Assembly: GCA_005223125.1 (NCBI GenBank)
Contig: NJBH01000017.1
Coordinates: 1-64,000 of the forward strand
Source: Promethearchaeota archaeon Loki_b32
GTDB lineage: Archaea; Asgardarchaeota; Lokiarchaeia; Sigyniarchaeales; SOKP01
Direction of reading: 5' to 3'
Length of the DNA stretch: 64,000 nucleotides
Shown here: in pieces, positions 63,509-64,000 of the stretch
Layout: each line of letters begins with the position of its first letter
Position numbering within the stretch: position 1 is the stretch's first letter
Translations under genes and position numbers: made by a program
Notes under the pieces: model-generated
Databases searched by the model: none
What the model was told of the DNA's origin: nothing
Seen by the model: only the letters and a program-made list of their open reading frames with translations

Positions 63509-64000
63509 TTACATTTTTACATCTAACATATATTGCAATAGGATAAATGATATAATTATCATCATTAACCCAATTACTAAAATCGAAACTGCCATCTTTT
63601 TATCATATACATATTTAGATGCTTGAAACAATGCTATAAATCCTATTGAACAAAAAAGAATCAAAATAGAAGCTACAATACCTTCAATAATAAAACTTTC
63701 ATGAATACTATTATAAATAAATATAGGATCTCCAGCGCTATTAGCCCCTAACGCAGGAGGGCCTCTAACTAGGAAATATACTGCTCCAGTTTGAAGAACA
63801 AATAAAATTATAAAAATAATTATTAAGCTTAAAGATCGGGAGGGCATTGGAAAAGATATTCTAGGAAGTTTTAATCTAGGATAACTAATTTTTGGCTTTC
63901 TTAATGAATTTCCAAAAATCCAAGGAGTTCTGCTTTTAATTTTTTCAAAAACAGTTTCAGAACCAATGATTTCCTCTTTTTTAGATGTTTCTTTTTGCAT
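63509..64000 (-). CDS. Ost3/Ost6-like membrane protein (may continue past window end)
   Basis: 163 codons from a Met at the very end of the window, so a longer N-terminus beyond is possible. A basic, proline-rich cytosolic part (RKPKISYPRLKLPRISF) leads to helices at about 57-77, 103-127 and 136-158. RGPP at 79-82 followed by GANSAGDPIFIYNS matches the RGPP loop of eukaryotic OST3/OST6 (TUSC3/MagT1), after the first of the helices visible here. A thioredoxin domain, present in eukaryotic Ost3/6, is absent from what is visible. It would be a subunit of the N-glycosylating complex with the ribophorin I-like protein at 32 kb. Confidence 0.65.
   Translation of the reverse strand: MQKETSKKEEIIGSETVFEKIKSRTPWIFGNSLRKPKISYPRLKLPRISFPMPSRSLSLIIIFIILFVLQTGAVYFLVRGPPALGANSAGDPIFIYNSIHESFIIEGIVASILILFCSIGFIALFQASKYVYDKKMAVSILVIGLMMIIISFILLQYMLDVKM

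Noticed and set aside
1-64000. CRISPR arrays, rRNA genes and replication-origin repeats
   Set aside because: No regularly spaced repeats, no rRNA-like sequence and no origin-type repeat cluster were seen on reading through the window.

Overview
The window reads as a piece of an AT-rich Asgard archaeal chromosome, most like Lokiarchaeota/Promethearchaeota. Supporting this are archaeal information genes (Sec61-beta, Trm1, RadA/RadB-type recombinases, a Trm112-like protein, a tRNA with two bulge-helix-bulge introns), methanogen-type cofactor genes (CofD, CofE, MptE, HdrC), and several eukaryote-signature proteins: Roadblock, TRAPP/4VR-like, ribophorin I-like, Ost3/6-like and RPC34-like. A few genes are bacterial in type: LeuRS, triosephosphate isomerase, TlyA and the Dpp/Opp transporter.

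Layout. 0-6.7 kb: a MoxR AAA+ / DUF58 / DUF4350 / DUF4129-type membrane cluster. 6.7-11.9 kb, minus strand: CofD and a CofE-nitroreductase fusion (coenzyme F420), then two radical SAM enzymes flanking a lipoate-protein ligase (LipS1/LipS2-type lipoate assembly). 12-21 kb: bacterial-type leuS, a 1221-residue orphan protein, and a truncated, chimeric, frameshifted second leuS. 21-28 kb: longin-like protein, TpiA, HdrC, thioredoxin, a coupled pair of TRAPP/4VR-like genes and a Roadblock protein. 28-41.6 kb: MetAP2, glycosyltransferases, MazG-like, Sec61-beta, ribophorin I-like, Trm112-like, tRNA-Gln with two introns, then membrane genes including a GlcNAc-1-phosphate transferase, an M48 protease and a UbiA prenyltransferase. 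41.9-52.9 kb: a peptide/nickel ABC transporter whose binding-protein gene is separated from its permease and ATPase genes by about 3.8 kb containing one intact IS and one decayed IS. 53-64 kb: DUF362, TlyA, duplicated HGSNAT-like acyltransferases, RuvC-like nuclease, two RecA-like proteins, Trm1, FtsJ, an RPC34-like iron-sulphur protein, MptE, GcvH and the Ost3/6-like C-terminus.

How the genes fit together. GcvH (63 kb) has an intact lipoylation lysine and is a plausible client of the lipoate module at 9-12 kb. Sec61-beta, ribophorin I-like and Ost3/6-like proteins, with the GlcNAc-1-P transferase, form a scattered translocation and N-glycosylation toolkit of eukaryotic flavour. The main points for follow-up are the twice-interrupted tRNA-Gln, the Dpp-type ATPase with a hydrophobic hairpin inside its nucleotide-binding domain, the RPC34-like protein with an added zinc finger, and the LeuRS duplicate. 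All assignments come from reading motifs by eye; no database search was run.
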